Assembly: GCF_014206975.1 (NCBI RefSeq)
Contig: NZ_JACHOU010000012.1
Span: 62,001 to 126,000, forward strand
Length of the DNA: 64,000 nucleotides
Direction of reading: 5' to 3'
From: Aminobacter aganoensis
GTDB lineage: Bacteria > Pseudomonadota > Alphaproteobacteria > Rhizobiales > Rhizobiaceae
Shown: positions 9,778 to 19,177 of the stretch, in pieces
Position numbering within the stretch: position 1 is the first letter of the stretch
How the letters are laid out: each line of letters opens with the position of its first letter
Position numbers and translations under genes: made by a program
Notes under the pieces: model-generated
The model's input: the letters and a program-made list of their open reading frames with translations, nothing else
The model's database searches: none
What the model was told of the DNA's origin: nothing

Positions 9778-10947
9778 ATGAAACTGAAGTCTTCGCTCAC
9801 GGCCTTCGCGGCCACCTCGCTTTTCGCCTCGAGCGCGCTTGCTCAGGACCCGGTCAAGATCGGCATGATCACGACGCTTTCCGGACCTGCAGGCTATCTC
9901 GGCCAGGACGTGCGCGACGGCTTTCAGCTCGCGATCGACATGGAAGGCGGCAAACTTGGAGGCGTGCCCGTCAAGGTGCTGGTGGAAGATGATGGCCTCA
10001 AGCCGGGCAATGGCCGGCAGATCGCCGACAAATTCCTGAACGACGAAGGCGTGAAGCTCTTCACCGGCATCGTCTTCTCAAACGTCGCGGGCGCTACGGT
10101 TCCCGAGATCGTCGACGCCGACGCGATCTTCGTCAGCCCGAATGCGGGCCCGTCCGAATTCGCCGGAAAGGGATGCCACCCCAACTACTTCGTTCTCTCG
10201 TGGCTGACCGATACGATGCAGGGCAGCGCCGGTCAGAATGCCACCGATCTCGGTTACAAGAAGGCCTTCGTGCTGGCGCCGAACTACCAGGCGGGCAAGG
10301 ACGCGATCACGGGCTTCAAGCGCTACTTCAAGGGCGAGATTTCCGGCGAGATCTATACCCGTCTCGACCAGACCGACTTCGCCGCCGAGATGGCGCTGAT
10401 CAAGGCGGCCAATCCGGACGTCGTGTTCCAGTTCCAGCCCGGCGGCCTGGGCATCGCCTTCCTTCGCCAGTACCAGCAGTCGGGCCTGCTCGGCGCAGTA
10501 CCGATGGTCATTTCCGAACCGTCGATGGATCACGCCATCCTCAAGGCAGTGGGCGAGGCGGCCGAGGGATTGAACGTGTCGGGTTCATGGAACACCGACC
10601 TCGACAACGAGACCAACCGCGCGTTCGTCGCCAAGTTCGCAGACACCTACAAGCGCACGCCTACCATGTATGCGGCGCAGGGCTACGATACGGCGCTCGC
10701 CATCGCCTCCGCGCTCGAGCAGACCGAAGGCGACGTCGAGGACATCGAAGCCTTCCGTGCCGCGCTGCTCAAGACCGAGTTCAAGACCACGCGGGGCAGC
10801 ATCAGCTTCGGCAAGAACCAGCATCCAGTGCAGGACTGGTACGCCATGCAGGTGGTCAAGGATGACGCCGGCGAGATGACGCTCAAGACCCGCAAGAAAT
10901 TGCTGAGCGCGCATGGCGATCCGTTCGCCGGCGAATGCGACCTCTGA
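9778..10947 (+). CDS. Branched-chain-type ABC transporter substrate-binding protein (paralog 2)
   Basis: 389 residues with a Sec signal peptide ending about residue 22 (SSALAQ). The mature N-terminus shares the DPVKIGMITTLSGPAGYLGQD block with paralogs 1 and 3, and the domain order is the same. It sits directly downstream of the 3-hydroxyanthranilate dioxygenase and ahead of the metallo-beta-lactamase-fold gene, in the same direction. It probably delivers a related ligand to the single LivHMGF permease. Confidence 0.9.
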   Translation: MKLKSSLTAFAATSLFASSALAQDPVKIGMITTLSGPAGYLGQDVRDGFQLAIDMEGGKLGGVPVKVLVEDDGLKPGNGRQIADKFLNDEGVKLFTGIVFSNVAGATVPEIVDADAIFVSPNAGPSEFAGKGCHPNYFVLSWLTDTMQGSAGQNATDLGYKKAFVLAPNYQAGKDAITGFKRYFKGEISGEIYTRLDQTDFAAEMALIKAANPDVVFQFQPGGLGIAFLRQYQQSGLLGAVPMVISEPSMDHAILKAVGEAAEGLNVSGSWNTDLDNETNRAFVAKFADTYKRTPTMYAAQGYDTALAIASALEQTEGDVEDIEAFRAALLKTEFKTTRGSISFGKNQHPVQDWYAMQVVKDDAGEMTLKTRKKLLSAHGDPFAGECDL

Positions 10948-10960
10948 GGCGGCTCAAGGA

Positions 10961-11947
10961 ATGAAGGTCACGCGTCGACGCATAGGTGAACTCGGCATCG
11001 ACCTGGAGCAGCTTCGCGCTGGTCAGGCAGTGGTGACGTGCATCCCCGACATGGCCAATGTCGCATGGCCGGCAAAGGCTATCTTCGCCGGCCTTTCCCG
11101 AGAGGACCTGGAAGCTGCTGCCCAACGGTCGCCTGCGGGCACGGTGGATTCGGCCGGGGATACCGTCGCGCTCAGCTTCAACTGTTATGTCATCGAGACA
11201 CCCCATTATGTCGCGCTGATCGATGGCGGCATCGGCGACGGCAAGGAGAGACCGCACCGACCAGCCTGGCATCGCCGCGAGACCCGGTTCCTCGATACGC
11301 TCCAGGCGATCGGAATTTCGCCCGAGCGCGTCGACATCGTCATCAACACGCATCTGCACGCCGACCATGTCGGCTGGAATACAAGGCGCGAAGGCGAGAC
11401 CTGGCGGCCGACCTTCCCCAATGCGCGCTATGTCGTCGCTGAAGCCGAACTGGCCCACTGGACGAACGTCCACGAAGCTTCGGCCGATGGCAATACGCTG
11501 CATGGCGCCTTTGCGGATAGCGTGTTGCCCATCATCCAGTCGGTCGGCTTCGAGGCCGTTGCTTCGGATGCCGAGGTCGTTGCCGGCCTCAGCTTGCGGT
11601 CGTCGCCTGGGCATTCGCCGGGCATGGTTGTCGTTGCGCTCGACACGAACGAGGGCGAGGTGCTGTTCCTGGCCGATGCCGTCCACCATCCGCTGCAACT
11701 CGGCGACGATGGCATCGTCTGCAATTTCTGCGAAGACCCGGTCCAGGCGCGTGCGACGCGGCTTGACCTGCTCGGCAAGGCGGCCGCGGCCGGCACTGTA
11801 CTCGCGCCCTATCATTTTCCCGCTCCTGTCTTCGGCCGGCTGACGGCAGAGGCGGCTTCGTTCCGGTTCGTGCCTCTCGACATCGAGATGCCCGGCCAGC
11901 CGGCACCAAACATGCGCGCTGAAATGCGCCGACCAGAGGGGAACTGA
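10961..11947 (+). CDS. Metallo-beta-lactamase-fold hydrolase
   Basis: 328 residues. The dinuclear zinc motif HLHADH (131-136) and later ligands (PGHSPG, LADAVHH) are intact. Length and layout match lactonase-like and related MBL hydrolases. The ATG at 10961 has an AAGGA just upstream; a longer in-frame form would overlap the preceding gene. It lies between two binding-protein genes; the gap to the next is two bases and that gene's Shine-Dalgarno lies inside this one. In this island it could open a lactone or lactam intermediate; the substrate is unknown. Confidence 0.85.
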   Translation: MKVTRRRIGELGIDLEQLRAGQAVVTCIPDMANVAWPAKAIFAGLSREDLEAAAQRSPAGTVDSAGDTVALSFNCYVIETPHYVALIDGGIGDGKERPHRPAWHRRETRFLDTLQAIGISPERVDIVINTHLHADHVGWNTRREGETWRPTFPNARYVVAEAELAHWTNVHEASADGNTLHGAFADSVLPIIQSVGFEAVASDAEVVAGLSLRSSPGHSPGMVVVALDTNEGEVLFLADAVHHPLQLGDDGIVCNFCEDPVQARATRLDLLGKAAAAGTVLAPYHFPAPVFGRLTAEAASFRFVPLDIEMPGQPAPNMRAEMRRPEGN

Positions 11948-11949
11948 CG

Positions 11950-13119
11950 ATGAATTTGAGGAAAGCATTTCTTGCCGCTTCGATCGCAGCACTCGCGGCG
12001 TTTCCGGCGGCTGCCGCAGATCCGGTCAAGATCGGCATGATCACCACCCTGTCGGGTCCGGCAGGCTATCTCGGCCAGGACATCCGCGACGGCTTCAAGC
12101 TGGCGATGGATCTCGAAGGCGGCAAGCTCGGTGGCGTACCGGTCGAGTTGCTGGTCGAGGACGACGGCCTGAAGCCGGGCCAAGGCAAGCAGATCGCCGA
12201 ACGTTTCCTCGGCGAGGAAGGCATCAAGCTGTTTACCGGCATCGTCTTCTCCAACGTCGCCGGCGCCACCATTCCCGACATCGTCGACAATGACGCCTTC
12301 TATGTCAGCCCCAATGCCGCGCCCTCGAACATGGCCGGCAAGGAGTGCAACCAGAACTATTTCGTCGTCTCCTGGCAGAACGACAGCCTGCATGAGAGTG
12401 CCGGCCAGAACGCCACCAATCTCGGCTACAAGAAGGCCTTCGTCCTGGCCCCGAACTACCAGGCCGGCAAGGATGCCATCGCCGGCTTCAAGCGCTACTT
12501 CAAGGGCGAGATCGCTGGCGAGATCTACACCCGCCTCGACCAGACCGACTTTGCCGCCGAACTCGCGCAGGTCCGCGCGGCCAAGCCCGACGTGGTGTTC
12601 CAGTTCCATCCTGGCGGCCTCGGCATTACCTTCCTGCGCCAGTACGAGCAGGCTGGACTGATGAAGGAAATCCCCATGGTCGTGGCCGAGCCGTCGATGG
12701 ACGGCGTGACGCTCGCCGCCGTCGGCGACGCCGCTCTCGGCCTCAACGTGACGAGCCACTGGAACTCCGACTTTGACAATGCCGCCAACAAGACGTTCAT
12801 GGAGGCTTGGAACAAGGCCTACAACCGCCCGGTCACCTACTATGCCAGCCAGGGCTATGACGCCGCACTCGCCTACGCCTCGGCGCTGAAGGCCACCGGC
12901 GGCAACCTGGACGACGCCGACGCGTTCCGCGACGCACTGCGCAAGGCCGACTTCGAATCCGTGCGCGGCAAGTTCGCTTTCGGTCCCAATCAGCATCCTG
13001 TCCAGAACTGGTATGCCCTTAAGGTCGAGAAGGGCGAGGACGGCAAGCCGATGCTCAAGACAGTCGGCGAGGTGTTCCAGGACCACGGCGACGCCTATTC
13101 GGCCGAATGCAAGATGTAA
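11950..13119 (+). CDS. Branched-chain-type ABC transporter substrate-binding protein (paralog 3)
   Basis: 389 residues with a Sec signal peptide ending PAAAA. Very similar to paralog 2 through most of its length (shared blocks such as KKAFVLAPNYQAGKDAI and IYTRLDQTDFAAE), which suggests local duplication. It starts two bases after the MBL-fold gene and immediately precedes the permease genes, making it the canonical partner of this transporter. Confidence 0.92.
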   Translation: MNLRKAFLAASIAALAAFPAAAADPVKIGMITTLSGPAGYLGQDIRDGFKLAMDLEGGKLGGVPVELLVEDDGLKPGQGKQIAERFLGEEGIKLFTGIVFSNVAGATIPDIVDNDAFYVSPNAAPSNMAGKECNQNYFVVSWQNDSLHESAGQNATNLGYKKAFVLAPNYQAGKDAIAGFKRYFKGEIAGEIYTRLDQTDFAAELAQVRAAKPDVVFQFHPGGLGITFLRQYEQAGLMKEIPMVVAEPSMDGVTLAAVGDAALGLNVTSHWNSDFDNAANKTFMEAWNKAYNRPVTYYASQGYDAALAYASALKATGGNLDDADAFRDALRKADFESVRGKFAFGPNQHPVQNWYALKVEKGEDGKPMLKTVGEVFQDHGDAYSAECKM

Positions 13120-13193
13120 TTCCGGCGATGCCAGTCGGGGGAGCCGGCTCATACCGTCTCCCCGAGAATTTCCCCGCGTGAAGTGATCCCGAA

Positions 13194-14108
13194 ATGACGC
13201 TCTTCCTCGAACAATTGCTCAACGGCGTGCAGTTCGGCGTGATGCTGTTCCTGCTGGCCGCCGGACTGACGCTGATCTTCGGCATCATGGGCGTCATCAA
13301 CCTGGCGCATGGCTCGATCTACATGATCGGCGCCTATGCCGGGACCTGGGTCGCCACGGAGACCGGCTCGTTCTGGCTCGGCATTCCGGCAGCGCTTACG
13401 GCTGCTGCCGTTGCCGGCGTCGCCATCGAGTTCCTTGTGGTGCGCCGGCTCTATCAGCGTGATCACCTCGACCAGGTGCTCGCGACCTTCGGTCTGATCC
13501 TGATCTTCAACCAGACGGTCACCATCCTGTTCGGGCGCCAGCCGCTGTTTGTATCGATGCCGGCGTTGCTGGACGGGTCGGTCGAGCTGCTGCCGGGCCT
13601 GTTCTATCCGATCTACCGCCTCGCCATCATCGTCGTCGGCCTGCTGGTCGCCGTGGGGCTGTACCTGCTGATCAACAAGACACGCATTGGCATGCTGGTG
13701 CGCGCGGGCTCGACCAATCGCGAGATGGTGCGGGCGCTCGGCGTCGACATCCGCCTGCTCTACACGCTGGTGTTCGGCCTCGGCGCGCTGCTCGCGGGCC
13801 TCGCCGGCTTCATGGCCGGACCGATCCTGGCGGTGCAGGTGGGCATGGGCGAGCAGATCCTGATCACCACCTTCGTCGTCGTCGTCATCGGCGGCGTCGG
13901 CTCGATCCGCGGCGCGTTCTTCGCCAGCCTGGTGCTCGGCATCGTCGACACCGGCCTGCGTGCCTATCTCCCCGGCCTGTTGCGCCAGGTGATGGTCGGC
14001 TCCGAGGCCGACGCGCTGGGCGCCGGCATCTCGTCGATGGGCATCTATCTTCTGATGGCGATCGTGCTTCTCATCCGGCCGAAAGGCCTCTTCATCCGCA
14101 ATTCCTGA
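13194..14108 (+). CDS. livH: Branched-chain-type ABC transporter permease LivH
   Basis: 304-residue integral membrane protein with about eight hydrophobic segments and the LivH N-terminal pattern QLLNGVQFGVMLFLLAAGLT. The cytoplasmic loop EMVRALGVDIRLLYT contacts the ATPase in this family. It forms the inner-membrane channel with LivM. The order binding protein-livH-livM-livG-livF is the standard operon. Confidence 0.93.
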   Translation: MTLFLEQLLNGVQFGVMLFLLAAGLTLIFGIMGVINLAHGSIYMIGAYAGTWVATETGSFWLGIPAALTAAAVAGVAIEFLVVRRLYQRDHLDQVLATFGLILIFNQTVTILFGRQPLFVSMPALLDGSVELLPGLFYPIYRLAIIVVGLLVAVGLYLLINKTRIGMLVRAGSTNREMVRALGVDIRLLYTLVFGLGALLAGLAGFMAGPILAVQVGMGEQILITTFVVVVIGGVGSIRGAFFASLVLGIVDTGLRAYLPGLLRQVMVGSEADALGAGISSMGIYLLMAIVLLIRPKGLFIRNS

Positions 14109-14127
14109 GTTGGGCACCGCTTCGCCA

Positions 14128-15111
14128 ATGGAAACTTCACTCAAGCGACCCGTACTGCTTGCCAGCGTGGTGATCGCACTCATCGCCCTGCCGCTGGTGG
14201 CGGACGCCACGGGCTACACCGCGCTGACGTCGCTGGCGACGCGCGTGCTGATCTACGGCATCGCCGCGGCCAGCCTTAACTTCGTGCTTGGCTATGGCGG
14301 CATGGTCAGCTTCGGCCACGCGGCGTTCTTCGGCATCGGAGGCTATGTCGTCGGCATCCTCTATCAGCACTATACACTGGGCGAGCCGTTGCTCGGGTTC
14401 ATACCGGGTACCAACCAGATGCTGATCACCTTGCCTGCGGCAATCGTCATCAGCGGCCTGATGGCGGCACTCATCGGCGCGCTGTCGCTGCGCACCGGCG
14501 GCGTGCAGTTCATCATGATTACGCTCGCCTTCGCCCAGATGCTGTTTTTCCTGTTCGTGTCGCTCAAGACCTATGGCGGCGACGACGGCCTGATCATCCG
14601 CCGCGCCAACGAACTGCCCGGCCTCAACATGCGCGACAAACAGACGGTCTATTATGTCTGCCTCGCCGTTGCGGTGCTGTTTTTCTTCATGCTCTGGCGC
14701 CTGGTCAATTCCCGCTTCGGCAACGTCATCGTCGGCCTGCGCCAGAGCGAGCGACGCATAGCGGCGATCGGCCTGCCAGCCTATCGCTACAAGCTGATGG
14801 CCTTCGTCATCTCGGGCATGGGCTGCGGCCTTGCCGGTGCGCTGATGGCCAACTTCCTGCGCTTCGCCAGCCCCGACATGTTGCACTGGACCAAGTCGGG
14901 CGAGCTGATGGTGATGGTCATCCTCGGCGGCGTCGGCACGCTGTTCGGCCCGCTCATCGGTGCGGCCGTGTTCATCGTACTCGAAACGCTGCTCGCCTCA
15001 TGGACGGAGAACTGGCAGCTCGGCCTCGGCCTCATCCTGCTTTTCGTCGTGCTCTATACGCAAGGTGGTGTGCAGGCGCTTGGCGCGCGGCTGTTCGGGA
15101 GGCGCGCATGA
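14128..15111 (+). CDS. livM: Branched-chain-type ABC transporter permease LivM
   Basis: About 327 residues, polytopic, with the LivM signature NFVLGYGGMVSFGHAAFFGIGGY. The ATG at 14128 is chosen; an in-frame TTG at 14110 would leave almost no gap to livH. The stop overlaps the livG start in an ATGA arrangement, indicating translational coupling. Confidence 0.92.
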   Translation: METSLKRPVLLASVVIALIALPLVADATGYTALTSLATRVLIYGIAAASLNFVLGYGGMVSFGHAAFFGIGGYVVGILYQHYTLGEPLLGFIPGTNQMLITLPAAIVISGLMAALIGALSLRTGGVQFIMITLAFAQMLFFLFVSLKTYGGDDGLIIRRANELPGLNMRDKQTVYYVCLAVAVLFFFMLWRLVNSRFGNVIVGLRQSERRIAAIGLPAYRYKLMAFVISGMGCGLAGALMANFLRFASPDMLHWTKSGELMVMVILGGVGTLFGPLIGAAVFIVLETLLASWTENWQLGLGLILLFVVLYTQGGVQALGARLFGRRA

Positions 15112-15866
15112 GCCAGCCCATCCTCAACGTCCGTGGCCTGGTCAAGCGCTTCGGCGGCCTGCTTGCCACCGACCATGTCGACATCACCGTCAATCCGGGC
15201 GAGATCCACGCGCTGATCGGCCCCAACGGCGCCGGCAAGACGACGCTGATCTCGCAGCTGATGGGCGAGCTGAAGCCAAACGAGGGCACCGTCGAGATCG
15301 ACGGCCGCAGCGTCGACGGCCTGCCGACGGCAAAACGCGTCGGTCTCGGTTTAGCGCGCACCTTCCAGATCACCTGCCTGCTGCCCGACTATACAGTACG
15401 CGACAACGTCGCCATCGCCGTGCAGATCCGCCAGGGCCACAGCTTCCGCTTCTGGAGCGCTGTCCGCCGCGAGAAGGCACTCGCCGAAGAGGCGACGCAT
15501 TTCCTTGCCACCGTCGGGCTCGAAGGTCGTGCCGACGATCTGGTCGCGAACCTCTCCCACGGCGAGCAGAAGCAGCTGGAACTCGCAGTAGCGCTGGCGA
15601 CCAAGCCGCGCCTCCTGCTGCTCGACGAGCCGATGGCAGGTCTCGGCCATGTCGAGAGCCAGCAGATGATCGAGATCCTGCGCGAGCTGAAAAGCCAGGT
15701 CGCCATGCTCCTGGTCGAACACGACATGGAGGCGGTCTTCGCGCTCGCCGACCGCGTCTCGGTGCTGGTCTACGGACGCGTCATCGCCACGGGCTCGGTC
15801 GACGAGATCAGGGACAATCCGGAAGTACGCACCGCCTATCTGGGCGAAGGAGACGAGCTGTGCTGA
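15108..15866 (+). CDS. livG: Branched-chain-type ABC transporter ATPase LivG
   Basis: 252 residues with Walker A GPNGAGKT, an LSHGEQKQLE signature motif, Walker B LLLLDEP and switch histidine LVEHD. The LivG family often has LSYG at the signature; LSHG is a mild variant. It starts inside the livM stop codon. It powers uptake of the ligands bound by the three periplasmic proteins. Confidence 0.93.
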   Translation: MSQPILNVRGLVKRFGGLLATDHVDITVNPGEIHALIGPNGAGKTTLISQLMGELKPNEGTVEIDGRSVDGLPTAKRVGLGLARTFQITCLLPDYTVRDNVAIAVQIRQGHSFRFWSAVRREKALAEEATHFLATVGLEGRADDLVANLSHGEQKQLELAVALATKPRLLLLDEPMAGLGHVESQQMIEILRELKSQVAMLLVEHDMEAVFALADRVSVLVYGRVIATGSVDEIRDNPEVRTAYLGEGDELC

Positions 15867-16561
15867 GCGTCGCCAAACTGCAATCGGGCTATGGCCGCAG
15901 CCAGGTGCTCTTCGACGTCGAGCTGGAGATCGGAGATGGCGAAGTCGTGACGCTGCTCGGCCGCAACGGCATGGGCAAGACGACCACGGTCAAGTCGATC
16001 ATGGGGCTCGTCCGGCCGATGTCGGGCGAGGTGCGCTTCGCCGGCCGTGACGTTCGCGGCGCGGCGCCGGAGACGGTGGCCCGCCTCGGTGTCGGCCTGG
16101 TGCCGGAAGGACGGCAGACCTTTGCCACGCTCTCAGTGCGCGAGAACCTCGTCGCCACCGCCGCCAATCGTCTCGGCCGCAAGGAGCCGTGGACACTGGA
16201 GCGCGTCTACGCATTGTTTCCGAGGCTCAAGGAGCGGGCAGGGCAGGCGGCCGGAACCCTGTCGGGCGGTGAGCAGCAGATGCTGGTCGTCAGCCGCGCG
16301 CTGATGACCAATCCGAAACTGCTCATCCTCGACGAGGCGACGGAAGGGTTGGCACCCGTCATCCGCGCCGAGATATGGGGCTGCATCGAAGCGTTGAAGG
16401 CGGAAGGCCAGTCGATCCTGTTGATCGACAAGAACCTCAACGTGCTGAAGCGCCTGGCCGACCGCCACTACATCCTCGAAAAGGGCCGCACCGTCTGGTC
16501 CGGCACCGGCGCCGACCTGACCGAAAACGCCGAACTGGTACAGCGTTATGTCGGGCTCTAG
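15860..16561 (+). CDS. livF: Branched-chain-type ABC transporter ATPase LivF
   Basis: 233 residues. The GTG start at 15860 overlaps the end of livG; a longer in-frame ORF reaching back through livG is spurious. Walker A is GRNGMGKT, the signature is LSGGEQQM and Walker B is LLILDEA. The usual switch histidine is replaced (LLIDKN where LivF generally has LLVEQN), which is common in LivF-type subunits. Confidence 0.92.
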   Translation: MLSVAKLQSGYGRSQVLFDVELEIGDGEVVTLLGRNGMGKTTTVKSIMGLVRPMSGEVRFAGRDVRGAAPETVARLGVGLVPEGRQTFATLSVRENLVATAANRLGRKEPWTLERVYALFPRLKERAGQAAGTLSGGEQQMLVVSRALMTNPKLLILDEATEGLAPVIRAEIWGCIEALKAEGQSILLIDKNLNVLKRLADRHYILEKGRTVWSGTGADLTENAELVQRYVGL

Positions 16562-17465
16562 GTTGCCAGACGCACCAAGCGGTGCTTCGTCCGGGTCTGC
16601 ATCAGACCAGCGAGGCAACGTGCTCTCCCAGGCCGGTGCCCGGAAAAGCTCGAGGACTAAACGGCCCCTGCGCCTGTGTTTCGTTGGCTGGGGCGCCATC
16701 GCCAGCCGCGTCGGCGAACTGCTGGCCGACCGCCAGCCCGAGACGGTCGAAATCGTCGCTGTCGCCGTGCGTGATGCCGACCGCGAACGCGCCGGCCTGC
16801 CCGAGGGCATCCGCCTGATCTCCAGCCCGGAAGAATTTGCCGGCCTCGATCTGGATATGGTCATCGAAGCCGCTGGCCGTCCCGCAGTTGCCATTTGGGG
16901 CGAGGCGGCGTTGCGCCATGCAGGCAGCTTCGTGGTGTCGTCGACCAGCGCCTTCACCGACGAGGCCCTACTCGGCCTGCTACTCGCTGTGGCTGACGAA
17001 ACAGGAAGCCGCATCCTCGTGCCTTCGGGCGCGCTCGGCGACCTCGGCGCGCTGGCCGCGGCCTCGGTGTTGCCGCTTGACGAGGTCAGTCACGCGATCG
17101 TCAAGCCACCGCGTGCCTGGTCGGGCACCAAGGCGGCCGATCTGGTCGACCTCGACAAGCTCACGCAACGGACAGAGTTCTTCTCGGGTTCGGCGCGCGA
17201 GGCAGCGGCAAGCTTCCCGCAAAATGCCAACGTTGCCGTCATCACGGCACTCTCAGGCATCGGCCTCGACCGCACCCGCGTGGTGCTGGTCGCGGACCCC
17301 GGCATCAGCCGCAACGTCCACGAAATCAGCGCCTTCGGAGCCTTCGGCAAGCTCGATCTCAGGTTCGAAAACGAGCAGCTGAAGACCAACCCTAAATCAT
17401 CGGAGATGACCGCGCTGAGCCTTGTTCGCCTGGTGGAGAACAGCGTCGCTACATTGATACGCTGA
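16548..17465 (+). CDS. Aspartate-dehydrogenase-like NAD(P)-dependent oxidoreductase (NadX family)
   Basis: Up to 305 residues. Rossmann motif GWGAIASRV, the EAAGRPAV segment and a C-terminal DUF108-type domain with an alpha-helix (QNANVAVITALSGIGLDRTRV) match L-aspartate dehydrogenases. These oxidatively deaminate aspartate, either for NAD synthesis or in catabolism. The start is uncertain: the ORF opens at 16548 within livF, but the conserved part begins near residue 40, and a GTG at 16620 is possible. As the last gene of the transporter operon it may process an amino-acid intermediate. Confidence 0.82.
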   Translation: MSGSRLPDAPSGASSGSASDQRGNVLSQAGARKSSRTKRPLRLCFVGWGAIASRVGELLADRQPETVEIVAVAVRDADRERAGLPEGIRLISSPEEFAGLDLDMVIEAAGRPAVAIWGEAALRHAGSFVVSSTSAFTDEALLGLLLAVADETGSRILVPSGALGDLGALAAASVLPLDEVSHAIVKPPRAWSGTKAADLVDLDKLTQRTEFFSGSAREAAASFPQNANVAVITALSGIGLDRTRVVLVADPGISRNVHEISAFGAFGKLDLRFENEQLKTNPKSSEMTALSLVRLVENSVATLIR

Positions 17466-17864
17466 GTGCATGTTGGGGCATGCATTGGATACTGCGCAGC
17501 TTCGCAGATGGTCCATCTCCAGCTCCAGCACCTGCCTTTGCCGACAAGCCGCCTGAGGGCGGCAATCCATGCTTCATAATTCGCGTGAGGCATCTTCAAC
17601 GAAGCATATTTCGAGCCCCTCCTGGGTCAGGTGCTGGGCCTAGCGCTCCATGCGGACCAGGCCAAAGACTTTTTCGGCTGAACTTCCGCCGGGTTCTGTA
17701 GAGCGGAAGTTGAGTGCAGCTTCGGCTAATCAAACCATCGACCCGATTCCTTCTCCTCTTTCGATGTAAAATTCTACACTTTTCATCATCTTCAGTATGC
17801 AATCCCACAATGGACAGGCGACAGCGAGAGTGACTACGCTAATGTTATCAGCGAGGTAACCATC
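17466..17864. other. Intergenic region with a near-palindromic motif
   Basis: About 400 bases with no convincing gene. An inverted repeat TGCATG (17467-17472) / CATGCA (17479-17484) follows the upstream stop. TGTAAAATTCTACA at 17765-17778 is a near-palindrome of the size bound by GntR-type regulators, 87 bases before the M20 gene. It presumably holds the promoter of the next operon; no regulator is adjacent. Confidence 0.4.
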
Positions 17865-19079
17865 GTGCTTCAACCGCGTCCAGAACCTGCAAAACCAGAC
17901 GGTTCGCTTTCGATCATCCGACCGGGCAGCCTGTCCGATGACGATTGCACGGCCTTGCTGCAATGGATGCTGCGGCACGATACGACGGCGCAGCAGGCGA
18001 GGGAGGCAGGGTTCGTTGACGAACTCTCCCGCTATCTGGCCGGACGAGGCATTGCTTCCAGGAAAGTCACAGGAGACGAGGGGCGCGCCAATCTGATTGC
18101 CAACCTCGACAGCGGACGCCCGGGCCCGCATCTGGTCTTTTGCGGGCATTGCGACACGGTGCCACTCGGCGACCGCGAATGGAAAAGCGCGCCATTCGGG
18201 GGGACGATCAAGGGCGGGCGAATCCACGGCCGCGGCAGTTCGGACATGAAGGGCGGGCTTGCCGCCCTCGTTGCCAGCTTGCTCGACATGCAGGCCAATG
18301 AGAATTGGTCCGGGCGGCTTTCGCTGGCGGTGACCTATGGCGAGGAAACCGGCTCGGAAGGCGCCAGGCTGATGGCCGCCGACGGCAGCCTCGGTCCGTT
18401 CGACGCCATGATCATCGCCGAACCGACCTCCAACCTGGCTGTGCGCAGCCACAAGGGCGCGCTGTGGCTGCTGTTTACCGCAACCGGGCGCACGGGCCAC
18501 GGCTCCATGCCGCAGATGGGGCTCAACGCGCTGGAAATGGTCGTCCGCTTCCGGCAAAGGCTGCTCGAGCTTGATGCCCTTGCCGCATCCGACCCGCTTC
18601 TGGGCCGGCCGACCATCTGTCTCACCCGCCTGCAGGGTGGCACGCAGGTCAATGTCATCCCCGACCGGGCCATCGCCGAATTCGACATGCGCACCCTGCC
18701 GGGCCAGTGCCACGACGATATCCTCGAGGCGATCCGAGCCATCGCGCACGAGATCGAGGCCGAATATGAGGGCGGAAAGATCGTCGTCGAAACGATCAAA
18801 TCCCTGCCGGCGCTCGCCACTCCAGCCGGCAGCGCGATCGTTCGAGCGGCGCTGGATGTCAGGCAGGACCTGCGCATGCCTGCCGCAGAAGCAGGTGGCG
18901 CCAGCTATTTCACCGACGGCTCGGTTCTGCAGTCCCTCGGCGCCGACATCCTGATACTGGGCCCCGGCGATCCCGGCGAGGCGCACCAGACCGATGAAAG
19001 CCTCGACCTCTCCGATTTCCTGGCCGCGCGCCAAATCTACACGGGCATCGCCCGCCGTTTCCTCAGCTCTCCCGAGTAA
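17865..19079 (+). CDS. M20 family metallohydrolase (ArgE/DapE/CPG2-like)
   Basis: 404 residues. Zinc-site motifs of the family: GHCDTVP, RGSSDMKGG, the catalytic pair in GEETGSEG, and a late histidine in GEAHQTDE. A GTG at 17865 is used as start, with a weak GAGG upstream. M20 enzymes remove acyl groups from amino acids or cleave small peptides. It is first in an operon with a peptide-type ABC transporter, so it may deacylate or hydrolyse the imported compound, although no signal peptide is present and it should act in the cytoplasm. Confidence 0.88.
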   Translation: MLQPRPEPAKPDGSLSIIRPGSLSDDDCTALLQWMLRHDTTAQQAREAGFVDELSRYLAGRGIASRKVTGDEGRANLIANLDSGRPGPHLVFCGHCDTVPLGDREWKSAPFGGTIKGGRIHGRGSSDMKGGLAALVASLLDMQANENWSGRLSLAVTYGEETGSEGARLMAADGSLGPFDAMIIAEPTSNLAVRSHKGALWLLFTATGRTGHGSMPQMGLNALEMVVRFRQRLLELDALAASDPLLGRPTICLTRLQGGTQVNVIPDRAIAEFDMRTLPGQCHDDILEAIRAIAHEIEAEYEGGKIVVETIKSLPALATPAGSAIVRAALDVRQDLRMPAAEAGGASYFTDGSVLQSLGADILILGPGDPGEAHQTDESLDLSDFLAARQIYTGIARRFLSSPE

Positions 19080-19177
19080 CGCGGGAAGACATCCACGCCG
19101 GCACCGAAAGCCCGGACCGGCGCCTCATATCCAAATCCCCACCAAGAGGGATCAACCAACTTCCAGGAGGAGTTTCA

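Noticed and set aside
17090-17808. Minus-strand ORFs overlapping the end of the aspartate-dehydrogenase-like gene and the following gap
   Set aside because: No family resemblance, poor starts, and mostly the shadow of the real plus-strand gene.
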